Source: Desulfocucumis sp964643075 (GTDB taxonomy: Bacteria > Bacillota > Desulfotomaculia > Desulfotomaculales > Desulfocucumaceae). Taken from it: 64,000 bases of DNA. This document shows, piece by piece, positions 41,867 to 49,470 of the stretch. The stretch spans positions 38,971 through 102,970 of the forward strand of contig CAZXQO010000010.1 in assembly GCA_964643075.1 (NCBI GenBank), read 5' to 3'. The notes under the pieces were generated by a model. The model searched no databases. It worked only from the letters and a program-made list of their open reading frames with translations, and was not told the DNA's origin. How positions within the stretch are numbered: position 1 is the first letter of the stretch; every line of letters starts with the position of its first letter. A program made the translations under genes and the position numbers.

Positions 41867-43069
41867 CTACTCAATAACTGATGTAACCACACCGGCGCCC
41901 ACAGTACGGCCGCCCTCGCGGATGGCGAAGCGCAGTCCTTCTTCTATGGCGATGGGGGTTATCAGTTTTATGTTGATGCGGATGTTGTCTCCGGGCATCA
42001 CCATTTCAACTCCCTCGGGCAGTTCGGCTACGCCGGTAACGTCGGTGGTCCTGAAGTAGAACTGCGGGCGGTAACCGTTGAAGAACGGTGTGTGCCTGCC
42101 GCCCTCTTCTTTGGTCAGCACGTATACTTCGGCGTTAAAATGGGTGTGCGGTTTGATGCTGCCGGGTTTAGCCAATACTTGGCCGCGCTCAATTTCTTTA
42201 CGGTCTACGCCCCTTAAGAGGCAGCCCACGTTGTCTCCAGCTTCGCCGCGGTCCAGCAGTTTACGAAACATTTCTACTCCGGTTACCACGGTCTTACGGG
42301 GTTTGTCCTGTAAACCTACTATTTCCACTTCTTCGCCCACTTTGACGGCACCGCGCTCAATTCTGCCGGTGGCTACTGTGCCGCGCCCGGTGATGCTGAA
42401 TACGTCTTCTACGGGCATAAGGAAGGGTTTGTCTAAGGCACGTATCGGTGTGGGTACGTAGCTGTCTACTGCGTCCATTAGTTCCCAGACGCTTTTGCAC
42501 CATTCGCATTCCTTTTTGCCACAGCCGCATTCCAGTGCTTTTAAGGCTGAGCCGGTGATGATGGGTATGTCGTCGCCGGGAAATTCGTATATGGACAGTA
42601 GTTCTCTTACTTCCATGTCTACCAGTTCCAATAGTTCGGGGTCGTCTACCATATCGGCTTTGTTCAGGTATACTACGATGTAGGGTACGCCTACCTGACG
42701 GGCCAGCAGAATGTGCTCACGGGTCTGGGGCATGGGGCCGTCTGCCGCCGATACCACCAGTATAGCTCCGTCCATCTGGGCTGCGCCGGTGATCATGTTC
42801 TTTACGTAGTCCGCGTGGCCGGGGCAGTCCACGTGGGCGTAGTGCCTGGTGTCAGTTTCGTATTCCACGTGGGCGGTGTTGATGGTTATGCCGCGCTCAC
42901 GCTCTTCCGGGGCATTGTCGATTTCATCGTATTTTTTTACCGATGCTTTACCCACGGTGGACAGCACTGTGGTTATGGCCGCCGTAAGGGTGGTCTTGCC
43001 ATGGTCTACGTGCCCAATGGTCCCTATGTTTACGTGCGGTTTGTTGCGCTCAAACTTTGCCTTTCCCAT
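41867..43069 (-). CDS. tuf: elongation factor Tu, copy 2
   Basis: Second EF-Tu (400 aa), identical in protein to copy 1. Stretches of DNA compared by eye across the gene are identical, while both flanks diverge within about 10 bases. This copy has its own terminator and lies between the tRNA cluster and rpmG, the position of tufB next to thrT in Enterobacteria. A TATAAT at 43141-43146 may be its -10; the -35 is unclear. Confidence 0.98.
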   Translation of the reverse strand: MGKAKFERNKPHVNIGTIGHVDHGKTTLTAAITTVLSTVGKASVKKYDEIDNAPEERERGITINTAHVEYETDTRHYAHVDCPGHADYVKNMITGAAQMDGAILVVSAADGPMPQTREHILLARQVGVPYIVVYLNKADMVDDPELLELVDMEVRELLSIYEFPGDDIPIITGSALKALECGCGKKECEWCKSVWELMDAVDSYVPTPIRALDKPFLMPVEDVFSITGRGTVATGRIERGAVKVGEEVEIVGLQDKPRKTVVTGVEMFRKLLDRGEAGDNVGCLLRGVDRKEIERGQVLAKPGSIKPHTHFNAEVYVLTKEEGGRHTPFFNGYRPQFYFRTTDVTGVAELPEGVEMVMPGDNIRINIKLITPIAIEEGLRFAIREGGRTVGAGVVTSVIE

Positions 43070-43249
43070 TTGTATACTTCCTCCCTCGAATCAGTTACCA
43101 GGGTCAATACAATTTTTTGACATCCTTAAAAGTTATTACCATTATACCTCGCTTTATACAATCTAAAATGACAAAAAAATATTTTCGATATCGACTGTAA
43201 AAATCCTCCCAGATCGTTTAAATTTTTATGTAATACTCAGCCTGAAATG

Positions 43250-43270
43250 CAAAAAAGGGCCTTTGGCCCT
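43250..43270 (-). terminator. intrinsic terminator, second of a tandem pair after the tRNA cluster
   Basis: AGGGCC-AAA-GGCCCT followed by TTTTTGC on the minus strand. With the hairpin at 43285-43300 it ends the tRNA transcript before tuf copy 2. Confidence 0.8.
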
Positions 43271-43284
43271 ATCATTAATTTTAA

Positions 43285-43300
43285 AAGGGGCTGCCGCCCC
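43285..43300 (-). terminator. intrinsic terminator, first of a tandem pair after the tRNA cluster
   Basis: AGGGGCGGCAGCCCCT then TTTAAAATT on the minus strand; 15 bases upstream of the second terminator. Confidence 0.65.
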
Positions 43301-43336
43301 TCGAGACTATCGGTCCCTCACCCCAATCTAAGGAGG

Positions 43337-43389
43337 GGGGACACACACATCTCTTTGAAGCCTTGCTCTAGGATCGAAGGAATGTCCCC
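43337..43389. repeat. GGGGACA/TGTCCCC dispersed repeat
   Basis: 53-bp element running GGGGACACACACATC ... CGAAGGAATGTCCCC with 7-bp inverted ends. It lies between tRNA-Met and the tandem terminators. No coding content in the rest of the 43070-43513 gap. Confidence 0.7.
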
Positions 43390-43513
43390 AGCTACTGCAA
43401 GAGGGACGCCCCTTTAGCATCCCCTCAGGGGATTATAACTTTGGCGCTTAAAAGTGTTACATACTTTCCTGGTGTAAAACACAAAAAACCGGCTGACCAG
43501 CCGGATATACTTC

Positions 43514-43590
43514 TGGTAGCGGCGCAGGGACTTGAACCCCGGACACCACGGGTATGAACCGTGTGCTCTAACCAACTGAGCTACGCCGCC
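43514..43590 (-). tRNA. tRNA-Met (CAT), elongator
   Basis: 77-nt cloverleaf, 5' GGCGGCGTAGCTCAG, anticodon stem-loop CACGG-TTCATAC-CCGTG with anticodon CAT, T arm GGGGTTCAAGTCCC and encoded CCA. The sequence is of the elongator type. Last tRNA in transcription order. Confidence 0.95.
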
Positions 43591-43598
43591 ATTTGGTA

Positions 43599-43674
<76 letters not shown>

Positions 43675-43678
43675 ATTT

Positions 43679-43754
<76 letters not shown>

Positions 43755-43766
43755 ACGACAAAACAT

Positions 43767-43795
43767 ATTATATCACATACATACTATAAGATCAA
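43767..43795 (-). promoter_or_regulatory. internal promoter before tRNA-fMet
   Basis: TTGATC, 17-bp spacer, TATAAT on the minus strand in the 71-base spacer between tRNA-Tyr and tRNA-fMet. Confidence 0.5.
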
Positions 43796-43825
43796 ACAAT
43801 ATTTTGCGTTACCCTTATGGTATTT

Positions 43826-43910
43826 TGGTGGAGGGGGCAGGATTCGAACCTGCGAAGGTGTCACCGGCAGATTTACAGTCTGCTCCCTTTGGCCGCTCGG
43901 GAACCCCTCC
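43826..43910 (-). tRNA. tRNA-Tyr (GTA)
   Basis: 85-nt class II tRNA with a long variable arm, 5' GGAGGGGTTCCCGAG, anticodon stem-loop CAGA-CTGTAAA-TCTG (GTA), encoded CCA. Confidence 0.95.
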
Positions 43911-43980
43911 ATTTGGTAATTGGTGATTCCGGATTGATTATTTACTAACCACCAGTATCCAATAACTAATAACCACTAGT

Positions 43981-44056
43981 TGGAGCCGGCGATGGGACTC
44001 GAACCCGCAACCTGCTGATTACAAATCAGCTGCTCTGCCAATTGAGCTACGCCGGC
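43981..44056 (-). tRNA. tRNA-Thr (TGT)
   Basis: 76-nt cloverleaf, 5' GCCGGCGTAGCTCAA, anticodon loop TTTGTAA (TGT, reads ACA/ACG), T arm GCGGGTTCGAGTCCC, encoded CCA. First tRNA of the cluster. Confidence 0.95.
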
Positions 44057-44083
44057 AAAGGTCTTAACTCAGGCGCAAGAATT

Positions 44084-44112
44084 ATGTTAACAGAAAAACA
44101 AACCAGTGTCAA
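44084..44112 (-). promoter_or_regulatory. sigma-A promoter of the tRNA cluster
   Basis: TTGACA, 17-bp spacer, TAACAT on the minus strand, about 30 bases before tRNA-Thr(TGT). The hexamers are identical to those of the rpoBC promoter. Confidence 0.75.
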
Positions 44113-44224
44113 TACCGTGACCACTACATAATATTTACCTTTTTGCCGTTAGTACGATAGCAGTAGCTCCCTTACACCAGAAAGAAATCAATCCATATGC
44201 GTGAAGCAGGCTCCGGCAAAACAT

Positions 44225-44253
44225 AAAACCTGGCCATCTGCGGGCCAGGTTTT
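44225..44253 (-). terminator. intrinsic terminator after sigH
   Basis: Perfect 11-bp stem AAAACCTGGCC/GGCCAGGTTTT with a 7-base loop, 26 bases after the sigH stop codon. Confidence 0.85.
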
Positions 44254-44279
44254 AACAGCTAATTATTCAATCAGTTGGC

Positions 44280-44924
44280 TTAAGCTTCTCTCTTTTCAAG
44301 GTATCTTTCCAATTTACGCTTCACCCTTTGCAGGGCATTGTCGATGGACTTTACATGCCTTTTCAGGTCTTCCGCGATCTCCTGGTAGGATTTGCCCTCA
44401 AGGTAGGACATGAGCACCTTCCACTCCAGGGAACTTAATATTTCGCCCATCTTCTCCTCAATGTCATCAAATTCTTCCCGGCTGATTATTAACTCTTCCG
44501 GGTCGGTGATTTTGGTGCCGGAAATTACATCCAGCAGGGTACGGTCCGAGTCTTCGTCGTATATTGGCTTGTTTAGTGATACGTATGAGTTCAACGGAAT
44601 ATGCTTCTGTCGCGTGGCCGTTTTAATGGCGGTAATAATCTGACGGGTAATGCACAGCTCAGCAAAGGCTCTGAAAGAAGATAATTTGTCCATCCGGAAG
44701 TCACGAATAGCCTTATATAAGCCAATCATTCCTTCCTGGATGATATCCTCACGGTCGGCCCCGATCAAAAAATAGGAGCGGGCCTTGGCACGGACAAAAT
44801 TCTTATATTTATTGATAAGATACTCCAGTGCCCCGTCGTCACCTTCTCTGGCAAACTCCACTACATCCTCGTCAATCATTAAATGAAAACCGCCGGGAAC
44901 CTCCCTCTGGACATTCAGGCTCAC
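44280..44924 (-). CDS. sigH: RNA polymerase sigma factor SigH
   Basis: Sigma-H (214 aa), the sigma-70 family factor for the transition to stationary phase and entry into sporulation. Region 2 has YKNFVRAKARSYFLIGADREDIIQEGMIGLYKAIRDF, and region 4 has LSSLEWKVLMSYLEGKSYQEIAEDLKRHVKSIDNALQRVKRKL as the helix-turn-helix. GTG start with GGGGGG upstream. Its place after yacP and before the tRNA-tuf-secE block is conserved in Firmicutes. The mRNA has a leader of about 270 nt. Confidence 0.97.
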   Translation of the reverse strand: MSLNVQREVPGGFHLMIDEDVVEFAREGDDGALEYLINKYKNFVRAKARSYFLIGADREDIIQEGMIGLYKAIRDFRMDKLSSFRAFAELCITRQIITAIKTATRQKHIPLNSYVSLNKPIYDEDSDRTLLDVISGTKITDPEELIISREEFDDIEEKMGEILSSLEWKVLMSYLEGKSYQEIAEDLKRHVKSIDNALQRVKRKLERYLEKREA

Positions 44925-45195
44925 AATATCCCCCCCGCTATGTGTGTCACAAACATCTCCACCAGCACAAAAAAATAAAAAGGCCTTACTCCGTTAAAAC
45001 AAATAAAGCCGGGCTAGAACTGTCGTCAGACATAGACTAGGTAGTTATAAAACAACCTCCCTGCGGTTTGCAATACCGCCGCTATTTTACATGCCATCTC
45101 TGTCATCGGACATTGCGCAAAAGCGCCTAAAATCCCATACTTTAGCATCTACACGGATTAAGGCAGCGTAGCATTGTCATGCTTTTTTAAAAGAC
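44925..45195 (-). promoter_or_regulatory. long sigH mRNA leader, function unknown
   Basis: The promoter at 45202-45231 predicts about 270 nt of untranslated RNA before sigH. It holds an imperfect palindrome CTAG...TGTC-TGAC-GACA...CTAG (45014-45040) followed by a pyrimidine-rich stretch with TTTTTATTTTTTT. It matches no riboswitch family I know and contains no ORF with a ribosome site. Confidence 0.4.
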
Positions 45196-45201
45196 AAGCT
45201 T

Positions 45202-45231
45202 ATTATATCCCAGGTTAAAAACATGCGTCAA
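45202..45231 (-). promoter_or_regulatory. promoter of sigH
   Basis: TTGACG, 18-bp spacer, TATAAT on the minus strand. Vegetative-type hexamers; no Spo0A box (TTCGACA) is obvious. Confidence 0.65.
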
Positions 45232-45259
45232 GACAAATTGTACAGCCCCTATCTCGCAA

Positions 45260-45305
45260 ACAGCCTGTAAACCCCGTCCCCGAAGGTTGGGGATCAACAG
45301 GCTGT
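45260..45305 (-). terminator. hairpin after yacP, possible terminator
   Basis: ACAGCCTG...CAGGCTGT with an inner TCCCCAACC/TTCGGGGA-type helix forms a long stem. No good U tract follows, so it may terminate weakly or stabilise the upstream mRNA. Confidence 0.45.
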
Positions 45306-45336
45306 AAAGCTCGAACTAAGTTCGCTTCTAAGGAAA

Positions 45337-45385
45337 GGGGACACACCTCTATTGAGAGCCTAACTTTGGGGTGAGGAATGTCCCC
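45337..45385. repeat. GGGGACA/TGTCCCC dispersed repeat
   Basis: 49-bp element GGGGACACACCTC ... GAGGAATGTCCCC; ends pair as GGGGACA/TGTCCCC and CCTC/GAGG. Located after yacP. The rest of the 44925-45428 gap holds the sigH promoter and leader and one hairpin, with no gene. Confidence 0.75.
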
Positions 45386-45428
45386 AACGTATGTTCAGTA
45401 GGGGAATAACCCCTTCCGAACCCAAGAC

Positions 45429-45947
45429 TCACTTATATCCCTTCCCCCGGCGCCAGTTCTCCAGAGCCTTACGGATTTCACCCACCAGCCTGTTCTCCAG
45501 ATAAGAATCGGCGGGTGTAGTAGACTGACATTTTTGCTCCCCTTCTTTTTTAAGTTTCTTTATCCTGGCCAGTAATTCCTTCGGTGTAAGCCTATACGCA
45601 CCCCGGCCAAAAACAATTCTCTGCTCGTCCCAGTCCGAGGTAGCGACAAATACGGTGGCCCGATCCGGCAGTGTACCCACTAGTTTTTCAATAACTGCAT
45701 CGGCGGTTTCACCTTCCTGGGTATATATAATCTCTACTCCGTCCACAGTTTCGCTGTGTTCCTGGTTGTTTTTCACAAGGTGTGCATCAAAAACCACGAT
45801 TACCCGTTCACCGCTTAAAGCCGCATAATTAGTTAGTATATCCACCAACCTGGATCTGGCGTGCCCGAGACTGGTATCCTTTAATTTTTGGAGCACAGGC
45901 CAGGCATATATGATATTATAGCCGTCCACGATGAGATAATCGTTCAT
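45429..45947 (-). CDS. NYN-domain ribonuclease YacP (Rae1-like)
   Basis: PIN-like NYN domain protein (172 aa). In Bacillus, YacP (Rae1) is a ribosome-associated endoribonuclease. Acidic catalytic residues are in YLIVDGYNIIYAWP, VVFDAH and ATSDWDEQ. The ATG at 45947 lies inside the rlmB 3' end (32-base overlap), with GAGGGG upstream. It is the last gene of gltX-cysE-cysS-mrnC-rlmB-yacP. Confidence 0.92.
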   Translation of the reverse strand: MNDYLIVDGYNIIYAWPVLQKLKDTSLGHARSRLVDILTNYAALSGERVIVVFDAHLVKNNQEHSETVDGVEIIYTQEGETADAVIEKLVGTLPDRATVFVATSDWDEQRIVFGRGAYRLTPKELLARIKKLKKEGEQKCQSTTPADSYLENRLVGEIRKALENWRRGKGYK

Positions 45948-46689
45948 ATTGCGCCCGTCCCCTCTGCCGCAATACTTCATAGGAAAGCAGAGCCGCAGCC
46001 ACCGAGGCGTTAAGTGAGCTTACCCGCCCCAGCATGGGCAGGCTAACCAGCTGGTCGCATTTTTCCCTTACCAGCCTGCCCAGGCCCTTCTCTTCTCCAC
46101 CTATTACCAGAGCCAGGGGGCCGTCCAGGCTTGCTTCCCAGTACAACTGGCCTTCCATATGGGCGCCCACAATCCATATTCCTTTTTCTTTAAGTGACTC
46201 AACGGTACGAACAATATTCGTCACTCTGGCCACAGGCACATATTCCACCGCTCCAGCGGATGCCCTTGCCACCGCCGGAGTAAGGGAGGCGGAGCGCCTC
46301 CTGGGTATGACCACGCCGTGCACTCCGGCAGCATCGGCACTTCTGAGTATCGCCCCCAGGTTATGCGGGTCGTTAATTTCGTCAAGAATAACGAGAAAAG
46401 GCTTTTCTCCTGCCCGGGCCAGAATTTCATCAACTTCCACATAATCCCGAACCGAGGCAAAGGCAATAACGCCCTGATGGGGTAACCCCCCCGCCATTTT
46501 ATCGAGTTTCGCCCGGTCAACCTGTTGCACTGGTATACCGGCCTCCCGGGCCAACCTGCCTAATTCTCGCAGGGGAGGAGAATCACCTCCGGCCAGCAGT
46601 ATTTTATTGATCGGCCTGCCAGCCCGTAAAGCTTCACGCACGGGGTTTCTGCCCAATAAAATGTTTTCGTCACTATAATCCTGGGGCAT
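45916..46689 (-). CDS. rlmB: 23S rRNA 2'-O-ribose methyltransferase RlmB (SpoU family)
   Basis: SpoU/TrmH-type methyltransferase (257 aa). N-terminal substrate-binding domain (ILLGRNPVREALRAGRPINKILLA), then knotted SAM-binding motifs LDEINDPHNLGAILRSADAAGVHGVVIP, LVIGGEEKGLGRLVREKCD and SLPMLGRVSSLNASVAAALLSYE. GGAGG is 5 bases before ATG 46689. Confidence 0.95.
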   Translation of the reverse strand: MPQDYSDENILLGRNPVREALRAGRPINKILLAGGDSPPLRELGRLAREAGIPVQQVDRAKLDKMAGGLPHQGVIAFASVRDYVEVDEILARAGEKPFLVILDEINDPHNLGAILRSADAAGVHGVVIPRRRSASLTPAVARASAGAVEYVPVARVTNIVRTVESLKEKGIWIVGAHMEGQLYWEASLDGPLALVIGGEEKGLGRLVREKCDQLVSLPMLGRVSSLNASVAAALLSYEVLRQRGRAQYERLSHRGRL

Positions 46690-46708
46690 AAAATCCTCCA
46701 ATAATAAC

Positions 46709-47122
46709 CTAATCAACAGCCTCGACTATGTTAAATACCTGCTCCATAATAAATCCCAGCCTTTCGGCAGCACCTTTCAAAAAAAGGTAGCCTACCAGAC
46801 TTTCCAACCCTGTGCTCTGCCGGTAACTAACCACGCAGGCTCCCCTGGGGGCGTGTCCGCTTTTAGCATTGCGACCCCTCTTGGCTACCCTTATTTCCTC
46901 TTCGGTAAGAGTGGGCTCAAGCAGTCTCAGCACCCTGGCCTGGGTATCTGCACAAACAAATTTTACCGCTTCACGGTGCAGCCTATTGACCCCTGCAATA
47001 CCCCTGGCGACTAAATGCCTGCGCACAGCCAGTTCATACACGGCATCACCTACATAGGCCAGTTCCAGCGGGGAAATTTGATTTAATTTTTCCCCGTCAA
47101 GGATATCAAAAATCTTTTCCAA
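46709..47122 (-). CDS. mrnC: Mini-ribonuclease III
   Basis: Mini-RNase III (137 aa), an RNase III catalytic domain without the dsRNA-binding domain; it matures 23S rRNA in Bacillus. The signature ISPLELAYVGDAVYELAVRRHL holds catalytic residues. The conserved GRNAKSGHAPRGA and GLESLVGYLFLKG follow. TTG start. Directly downstream of cysS as in Firmicutes. Confidence 0.95.
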   Translation of the reverse strand: MEKIFDILDGEKLNQISPLELAYVGDAVYELAVRRHLVARGIAGVNRLHREAVKFVCADTQARVLRLLEPTLTEEEIRVAKRGRNAKSGHAPRGACVVSYRQSTGLESLVGYLFLKGAAERLGFIMEQVFNIVEAVD

Positions 47123-47127
47123 TCCTT

Positions 47128-48582
47128 CTACCCCTGTCTCTTCCAGCGAACTCCCCGGGGGGTATCTTCAAGAATTATGCCCAGTTTACCCAAATCATTT
47201 CTTATGCTGTCTGCAGTTGCGAAATCCTTGCGGCCCCGCGCTTCCTGCCTCATCTTTATAATCAGTTCAACAAGGGCTTCCACGAGACCGGAAGCGGCCC
47301 CTGATTGACCATCAATAATAATATTGTCGCCGGCATCGATCTTAAAAAGCCCCAGCACCCCGTTGAAAGTTTTAATAATTTTAAAGGCTTTATGCAGTGC
47401 TTCGAGGCACGGACCGTCAGTTTGTGCGGCACGGTGTAAATAGGTATTAATATCACCTACTGCATCAAAAAGTATGCCGGTGGCCAGGGCGGTGTTGAAA
47501 TCGTCGTCCATAGCGGAATTGAATTCTGCCAGCCGGCCTCCCAACTCTTCGTTAAAGGTTTTGTCGGCACCGGAAAGAGTATGCCGTGGGTTACCCTGTA
47601 ATGCTTCCTTTAAGGCACGGATGCAGTTTTTCACCCTCTCCAGCCCTCGCCCGGCGGCGGCAAGCTTTTCATCATCAAAGTCCAGGGGACTGCGGTAATG
47701 AGTGGAAAGCAGGAAAAAGCGCACCACATCCGGGGGAAATTTATCCAGTATCTCCCTTACCAAAAAGAAGTTGCCCAAAGACTTGGACATTTTTTCCTGG
47801 TTAATGGTAATAAAGCCGTTATGCATCCAGTAGCGGGCAAAGGGCTCGCCAGTGGCCGCTTCAGACTGGGCTATTTCATTTTCGTGGTGAGGAAAAATAA
47901 GATCAAAACCACCACCGTGGATGTCAAAATCTGCACCCAGATATTTAAGAGACATAGCGGAACATTCAATGTGCCAGCCAGGCCTCCCCAGACCCCAGGG
48001 GCTATCCCAGGCGGGCTCACCTTCCTTGGCGGATTTCCAGAGGGCAAAGTCCATGGGATGCTTTTTCCTCCGGTCCACATCCACCCTTGCCCCTGCCTGC
48101 ATATCTTCCTGGGAGCGGCCGGACAATTTTCCATACTCCCCGAAAGATGATATGTTATAATAAACGTCTCCGTCCACCACGTAGGCATGGCCACGTTCAA
48201 TCAGAACCCTGACCATTTCTATTATTTCATTAAGGTGCTCCGAAACCTTTGGGTGAATGTCGGCCCTTAAAACATTCAGGGAATCCATGTCGTGAAAATA
48301 CTCTTCTACATATTTAGCGGCCAGTCGAATGGGCTCTTCCCCCTCCTCCCTGGCCCTTTTGATAATTTTATCGTCTATATCAGTAAAATTTTGAACATAC
48401 CGTACCTTATATCCCTTATACAATAAATACCTTCTTACTGTGTCAAAAACTACAAAGGCCCGGGCGTTGCCCAGGTGAATAAAATTATAGGTGGTCGGAC
48501 CACACACATACATGGCCACCTTGCCTGTTTCCCGCGGAACAAATTTCTCCTTCCGCCTGGTGAGGGTATTATAAATCTGCAT
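47128..48582 (-). CDS. cysS: cysteinyl-tRNA synthetase
   Basis: Class I synthetase (484 aa) charging tRNA-Cys. MQIYNTLTRRKEKFVP start, zinc Cys in YVCGPT, HIGH-type HLGNARAF, WHIECSAM, HGGGFDLIFPHHENE and the KMSKSLGN loop. The ATG at 48582 overlaps cysE by 14 bases, with GGAGG 11 bases upstream. Extension to 48681 would overlap cysE deeply. Confidence 0.97.
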   Translation of the reverse strand: MQIYNTLTRRKEKFVPRETGKVAMYVCGPTTYNFIHLGNARAFVVFDTVRRYLLYKGYKVRYVQNFTDIDDKIIKRAREEGEEPIRLAAKYVEEYFHDMDSLNVLRADIHPKVSEHLNEIIEMVRVLIERGHAYVVDGDVYYNISSFGEYGKLSGRSQEDMQAGARVDVDRRKKHPMDFALWKSAKEGEPAWDSPWGLGRPGWHIECSAMSLKYLGADFDIHGGGFDLIFPHHENEIAQSEAATGEPFARYWMHNGFITINQEKMSKSLGNFFLVREILDKFPPDVVRFFLLSTHYRSPLDFDDEKLAAAGRGLERVKNCIRALKEALQGNPRHTLSGADKTFNEELGGRLAEFNSAMDDDFNTALATGILFDAVGDINTYLHRAAQTDGPCLEALHKAFKIIKTFNGVLGLFKIDAGDNIIIDGQSGAASGLVEALVELIIKMRQEARGRKDFATADSIRNDLGKLGIILEDTPRGVRWKRQG

Positions 48583-49300
48583 TCTTAAGTTTGCCTCCTT
48601 CACAGCTATCCAGTCCAGGGGAGGATGGAACACCCGGCACCCTTTGTTCCAGTTCCCGTATGCGTTTTTCCAACTGCTCAATATTGAGCAGCATACAGCT
48701 CATCATCTCCGATACAGGGTCGGGAAGCTGATCGTGCCTGAGGTCGATGGAAAATCCACCGGCATTATCCACCCGGCGCCCTTCCCTCATCACAATTTTT
48801 CCCGGAACTCCCACCACGGTGCTGCCGGGAGGAACAGGTTTCAAAACAACTGAACCGGCGCCAATTTTAGAGTTTTCCCCCACGGTAAAAGAACCCAGCA
48901 CCTTTGCCCCGGTGCTAATCACAACATTATCGCCAATGGTAGGGTGCCGCTTTCCCTTTTCCTTGCCGGTGCCGCCCAGGGTAACCCCCTGGTACAGGGT
49001 CACGTTATTCCCAATTTCGGTGGTTTCACCTATGACAACTCCCGAACCGTGATCTATAAAAAGCCCTTCCCCGATTCTGGCTCCGGGGTGAATTTCTATA
49101 CCGGTTATAAATCTGGAGAACTGCGATACCAGTCTTGCCATCAGAAACAGCCTTTTTCTATAAAAGAAATGCGCCAGCCGGTGCATGGTAATGGCATGCA
49201 GACCGGGATAACACAAAAGAACCTCCAGTACGCTTTTGGCGGCCGGGTCCCGCTCAAATACCGCTTTTATATCCCTGCGCAGCCATCCCAGCATTTTCAT
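48569..49300 (-). CDS. cysE: serine O-acetyltransferase
   Basis: Makes O-acetylserine, the first step of cysteine synthesis (243 aa). N-terminal helical domain (LGWLRRDIKAVFERDPAAKS) and a left-handed beta-helix of hexapeptide repeats with GIEIHPGARIGEGLFIDHGSGVVIGETTEIGNNVTLYQGVTLGGTG. It sits between gltX and cysS, linking cysteine supply to its tRNA charging. No T-box is visible in the 170-base gap upstream. Confidence 0.97.
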   Translation of the reverse strand: MKMLGWLRRDIKAVFERDPAAKSVLEVLLCYPGLHAITMHRLAHFFYRKRLFLMARLVSQFSRFITGIEIHPGARIGEGLFIDHGSGVVIGETTEIGNNVTLYQGVTLGGTGKEKGKRHPTIGDNVVISTGAKVLGSFTVGENSKIGAGSVVLKPVPPGSTVVGVPGKIVMREGRRVDNAGGFSIDLRHDQLPDPVSEMMSCMLLNIEQLEKRIRELEQRVPGVPSSPGLDSCEGGKLKNADL

Positions 49301-49470
49301 TCCTCCAGAATTTAAAATTATTTCCGGGACACTGTATAACTATTTAAAGCTAAACCGCCGCGGGGTGAATAACACCTTATATGATCCAAGTGCTACGAGT
49401 AGATTTTTCATTATCTTACTGGCGCGTGCAAGCAGGCATAGTATTCTCTCTCCAAATAACACCCGCCGGT

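Noticed and set aside
45014..45040. TAGTCTATGTCT shared by the sigH leader and the L10 attenuator loop
   Set aside because: A 12-base match is expected by chance many times in 64 kb and the surrounding structures differ.
49301..49470. Possible T-box riboswitch between gltX and cysE
   Set aside because: No AGGGTGGNACCGCG-like antiterminator sequence is visible on the minus strand and the gap is too short.
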